A stretch of 7,765 nt of DNA from an uncultured Bacteroidota bacterium (GTDB lineage: Bacteria; Bacteroidota; Bacteroidia; Bacteroidales; SZUA-534): NCBI GenBank assembly GCA_937899145.1, contig CALBPW010000538.1, positions 1-7,765 of the forward strand, in the 5' to 3' direction. This document shows, piece after piece, positions 5,634-7,765 of this stretch; positions within the stretch are counted from its first letter, which is position 1, and each line of letters begins with the position of its first letter. Under the pieces are notes generated by a model. That model saw only the letters and a list, made by a program, of their open reading frames with translations. It was not told the DNA's origin and ran no database searches. The position numbers and the translations under genes are program-made.

Positions 5634-6728
5634 TTATTTAACAAAAACTGCATGATTTGGATTTATACCGCTTGTCTCAAATTTTACAATAAACTTACCG
5701 TCTTTATCGAAACGGTAGATAACTCCGTTGGTTTTGTAGTCGGTTGTACCGATATAGAAATCACCGTTATCGGGGTCAATTTCAAACAGATAAACGGTTG
5801 CTGACGACAGTTCGGGTGTCGATGTCAAATCAAGGAATTCGGAATCTGGCTTTGTAACAATACTTAGCGGCTCCTTTTTGAGGAATGCTGTGTGTGTTGT
5901 GCCTGTTGCCCAATCGGTTGACGAATATACGTAATATAGATATTCGCCGTCGGTTACGATTTTTGAGGCTTCACAAAGCTCACGAGTTTCTTTATTTGAT
6001 GGATTTAGTTCAACCAACACTTGCGCCCAAATTGCTGTATCATAGTGTATTACATACAATCTATCGTTGATGGGTAAAACATTTGTCGGGTCAACTGCAA
6101 CCGTAATTTTCTCTTTTAAGGAGAAAGAAGCCAAATCGACAACAGCCAATGTGCTATCGTAGGCAACATTGTAATCGCCTGCAATTGCGGCATATAGGGT
6201 GTTTCCGCTAATGCAAATTTCCTCAGGACGAGTGCCTACCTCAACAGCACCTTGCGACACGGTAATAGCTGTTGTATCAAATTTCATAACCTTGCCTCCA
6301 TAAGTTGAAACGTAGATAAAACCGTCTTTTGCAGCAAGATAGCGTGGCTGACCTTCTTCGGCTGTAAACTCATGCTTCTCAACCATTTTACCATTCTGGT
6401 CGAGTTTTGCAAGGTAGTTAGAGCCGAAAACGCTCATATAAATACGGTCGCCATAGGCAAGCAAATCTTGACCGGTATCGCCCACACCCTGTTCATTCAC
6501 AGCAGCAAAAACCTTTGATTGATAATCATTTGCATTATCAGGATAATACACATCGAGAGTTGAATTATTGCCTCCCCACAAGCCCTCGTTCAAGATAAAT
6601 ACACGTTTTTCGGTTTTTACCTCAGGTTTATCGTCGTCGTCATCATCATCATCGCACGATGAGAAAATTAACGAAGTGCTTAAAATCAAAGCACTTAAAC
6701 TAAGAATCTTAACAAACTGTTTTTTCAT
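5634..6728 (-). CDS. btuG: Surface-exposed cobalamin-binding lipoprotein, BtuG-like beta-propeller (YncE/DUF5074 type)
   Basis: This is a lipoprotein expected on the outer leaflet of the outer membrane, where BtuG proteins bind cobalamin and cap the BtuB barrel. The 364 residues start with a signal peptide (KK, hydrophobic core 8-22) and a lipobox FSSC with Cys at 25. Eight consecutive Asp (26-33) follow, matching the acidic lipoprotein export signal of Bacteroidota surface lipoproteins. The mature part opens with FILNEGLWGGNNSTLDVYYPD, shortened here to its core NEGLWGGNNSTLDVYY, characteristic of DUF5074/YncE-like propellers. Repeated blade-like strands follow (YLAAKDGFIYVST, EICISGNTLYAAI, LPINDRLYVIH, VTDGEYLYYVYS). 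The gene starts 22 bases after btuB and ends at a terminator. Resemblance to BtuG and position beside btuB support the call; a propeller partner of another TonB receptor is the alternative. Confidence 0.8.
   Translation of the reverse strand: MKKQFVKILSLSALILSTSLIFSSCDDDDDDDDKPEVKTEKRVFILNEGLWGGNNSTLDVYYPDNANDYQSKVFAAVNEQGVGDTGQDLLAYGDRIYMSVFGSNYLAKLDQNGKMVEKHEFTAEEGQPRYLAAKDGFIYVSTYGGKVMKFDTTAITVSQGAVEVGTRPEEICISGNTLYAAIAGDYNVAYDSTLAVVDLASFSLKEKITVAVDPTNVLPINDRLYVIHYDTAIWAQVLVELNPSNKETRELCEASKIVTDGEYLYYVYSSTDWATGTTHTAFLKKEPLSIVTKPDSEFLDLTSTPELSSATVYLFEIDPDNGDFYIGTTDYKTNGVIYRFDKDGKFIVKFETSGINPNHAVFVK
6630..6653 (-). repeat. Trinucleotide repeat encoding eight Asp in btuG
   Basis: Eight GAY codons in a row (four GAT, three GAC, one GAT in coding order) follow directly after the lipidated Cys codon (6654-6656). 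The tract encodes the probable surface-export signal. As a triplet repeat it can change length without shifting the frame. Confidence 0.9.
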
Positions 6729-6750
6729 TTTAAAAAAATTTAAATTAGAA

Positions 6751-7765
6751 TTATAATGTTAAATTAACTTGCATTTGATAATGTCGCCGCGGCATAGGGT
6801 AATATTGGATTACACAATACTGTTTGTTGGTAATATTTAGACACGAAAACTTGGCATCAATTTTGCAATTTTTAAGTCTGAAACTCCGTGATAATGTAGC
6901 AGATAACTCAGCATACGGTTCTATTTCATTATCCTTTATATTATACTCTAAAAAATATCGTTTGCCAGAGATGAAAGCATTTATCGATAATGCAGTATTA
7001 TTGCAAAGTAAAACAGCAGAAAAACTACCCGAATGAAGTGGCGTATAAGGAATTTGCGACTTGTAAAGTTTTGAATTTTTATTGGTAACATCTATTGCCC
7101 GTTGATACGAATAATTAGCCTTTATTTCTAACTGAAAATCAGCCATTTCATTTTTTTTATCGATAGAAACGTCCGCTCCAAAAATATCTACCTTGCCATA
7201 GTTCGACATCTTCCAAACGTACATTGTTGGTATTGCAACTATCTTATTTTCAATCTTATTGGCAAAAACATCTACCGACAAACCAAAATTTTCGATGCTG
7301 AACGTTCCGCCAACATTCAACTCGTGCGCCTTTTCAGGTTTTAGTCCTGTTGTTCCTAATGTGGTGTAATACAACTCGTTGAACGTTGGTGTGCGAAATG
7401 TTTCTTTAGCCATTGCGCGTAATGTCAAGTAGCTATTATACCACTTTATGTTAAATGCAGGCGATAATCGTTTAATATCATCAGGGCGAGATCCGAAGTC
7501 AACTTTTTCAGTGATATGCGTTGCCACAAGCGTGCCGGTTGCTGAAAAATGTGGTATTGCAGCTCGCACATTTAAAGCCGAAAGGAAGGTTACTCTACGT
7601 GGTTGCGGATTACCCATCATATTGCTTTTCAGTGTATTATATGTTAAATCAGTTGACAACGATGTGGTTACAAATTTGAAATTATATAACCCCGACAATG
7701 AAAAATAGCCCTCGTGTTGAGTGTTCAAATCGGTACGCTTGCCGTTTGCGTACATCACATTGACA
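6751..7765 (-). CDS. btuB: TonB-dependent outer-membrane receptor, BtuB-like, C-terminal 337 residues (5' end outside window)
   Basis: This is the C-terminal half of a TonB-dependent beta-barrel receptor, which imports scarce ligands across the outer membrane. The reading frame is open to the right edge (last full codon 7762-7764), so the GTG at 7758 is an internal Val. Typical barrel features are alternating amphipathic strands, the FRTPTFNELYY motif, the following GLKPEKAHELNVG motif found in most TonB receptors, and the near-terminal YYPMPRRHYQ segment that resembles BtuB ends. The last residue is Leu (VNLTL), not the Phe or Trp usual for barrel assembly. The TonB box and plug domain lie outside the window. 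It leads the operon and is followed after 22 bases by btuG. An A8 run in coding sense occurs at 7151-7158. The B12 assignment depends on the BtuG and BtuFCD-like neighbours. Confidence 0.82.
   Translation of the reverse strand, partial: VNVMYANGKRTDLNTQHEGYFSLSGLYNFKFVTTSLSTDLTYNTLKSNMMGNPQPRRVTFLSALNVRAAIPHFSATGTLVATHITEKVDFGSRPDDIKRLSPAFNIKWYNSYLTLRAMAKETFRTPTFNELYYTTLGTTGLKPEKAHELNVGGTFSIENFGLSVDVFANKIENKIVAIPTMYVWKMSNYGKVDIFGADVSIDKKNEMADFQLEIKANYSYQRAIDVTNKNSKLYKSQIPYTPLHSGSFSAVLLCNNTALSINAFISGKRYFLEYNIKDNEIEPYAELSATLSRSFRLKNCKIDAKFSCLNITNKQYCVIQYYPMPRRHYQMQVNLTL

Noticed and set aside
5585..5653. ATG at 5653 as the start of btuF
   Set aside because: It overlaps the end of btuG, encodes the terminator hairpin and T run, and would place 23 extra residues ahead of a clear lipoprotein signal peptide that begins at GTG 5584.

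Overview
The window looks like chromosomal DNA of a member of the Bacteroidota, probably order Bacteroidales. The evidence is a TAnnTTTG-type promoter box, few Shine-Dalgarno sequences, a LysS with a long C-terminal extension, an Asp-rich surface lipoprotein directly after its lipid-anchored Cys, and a gene set known from gut Bacteroidales. Species cannot be named from the sequence.

Layout. Positions 1-230 (+) hold the 3' end of a short-chain dehydrogenase/reductase gene. Positions 231-421 hold converging terminators. Positions 422-2137 (-) hold lysS, which has its own promoter at about 2162-2192. From 2268 to the right edge, everything lies on the minus strand and forms one apparent vitamin B12 (cobalamin) uptake locus. 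In transcription order it is: btuB-like TonB-dependent receptor (5' part outside the window), btuG-like surface lipoprotein, btuF-like lipoprotein, a 390-base gap, btuC-like permease, btuD-like ATPase.

How the genes would work together: BtuG captures cobalamin on the cell surface and hands it to the BtuB barrel, which imports it with TonB energy. BtuF picks it up in the periplasm, and BtuC with BtuD pumps it into the cytoplasm. The B12 assignment rests on gene order and family resemblance; the families alone also fit other corrinoid, siderophore or haem substrates.

The unusual part is how the locus is wired. A textbook intrinsic terminator sits between btuG and btuF, separating the outer-membrane half from the ABC-transporter half. 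All three genes after it use non-ATG starts (GTG, TTG, TTG). btuC is preceded by a six-codon ATG reading frame ending in TAA directly against its TTG start. btuF carries a G8 homopolymer near its 5' end where gain or loss of one base would truncate the protein. I found no CRISPR array, tRNA, rRNA or intact insertion sequence, and no new protein system.
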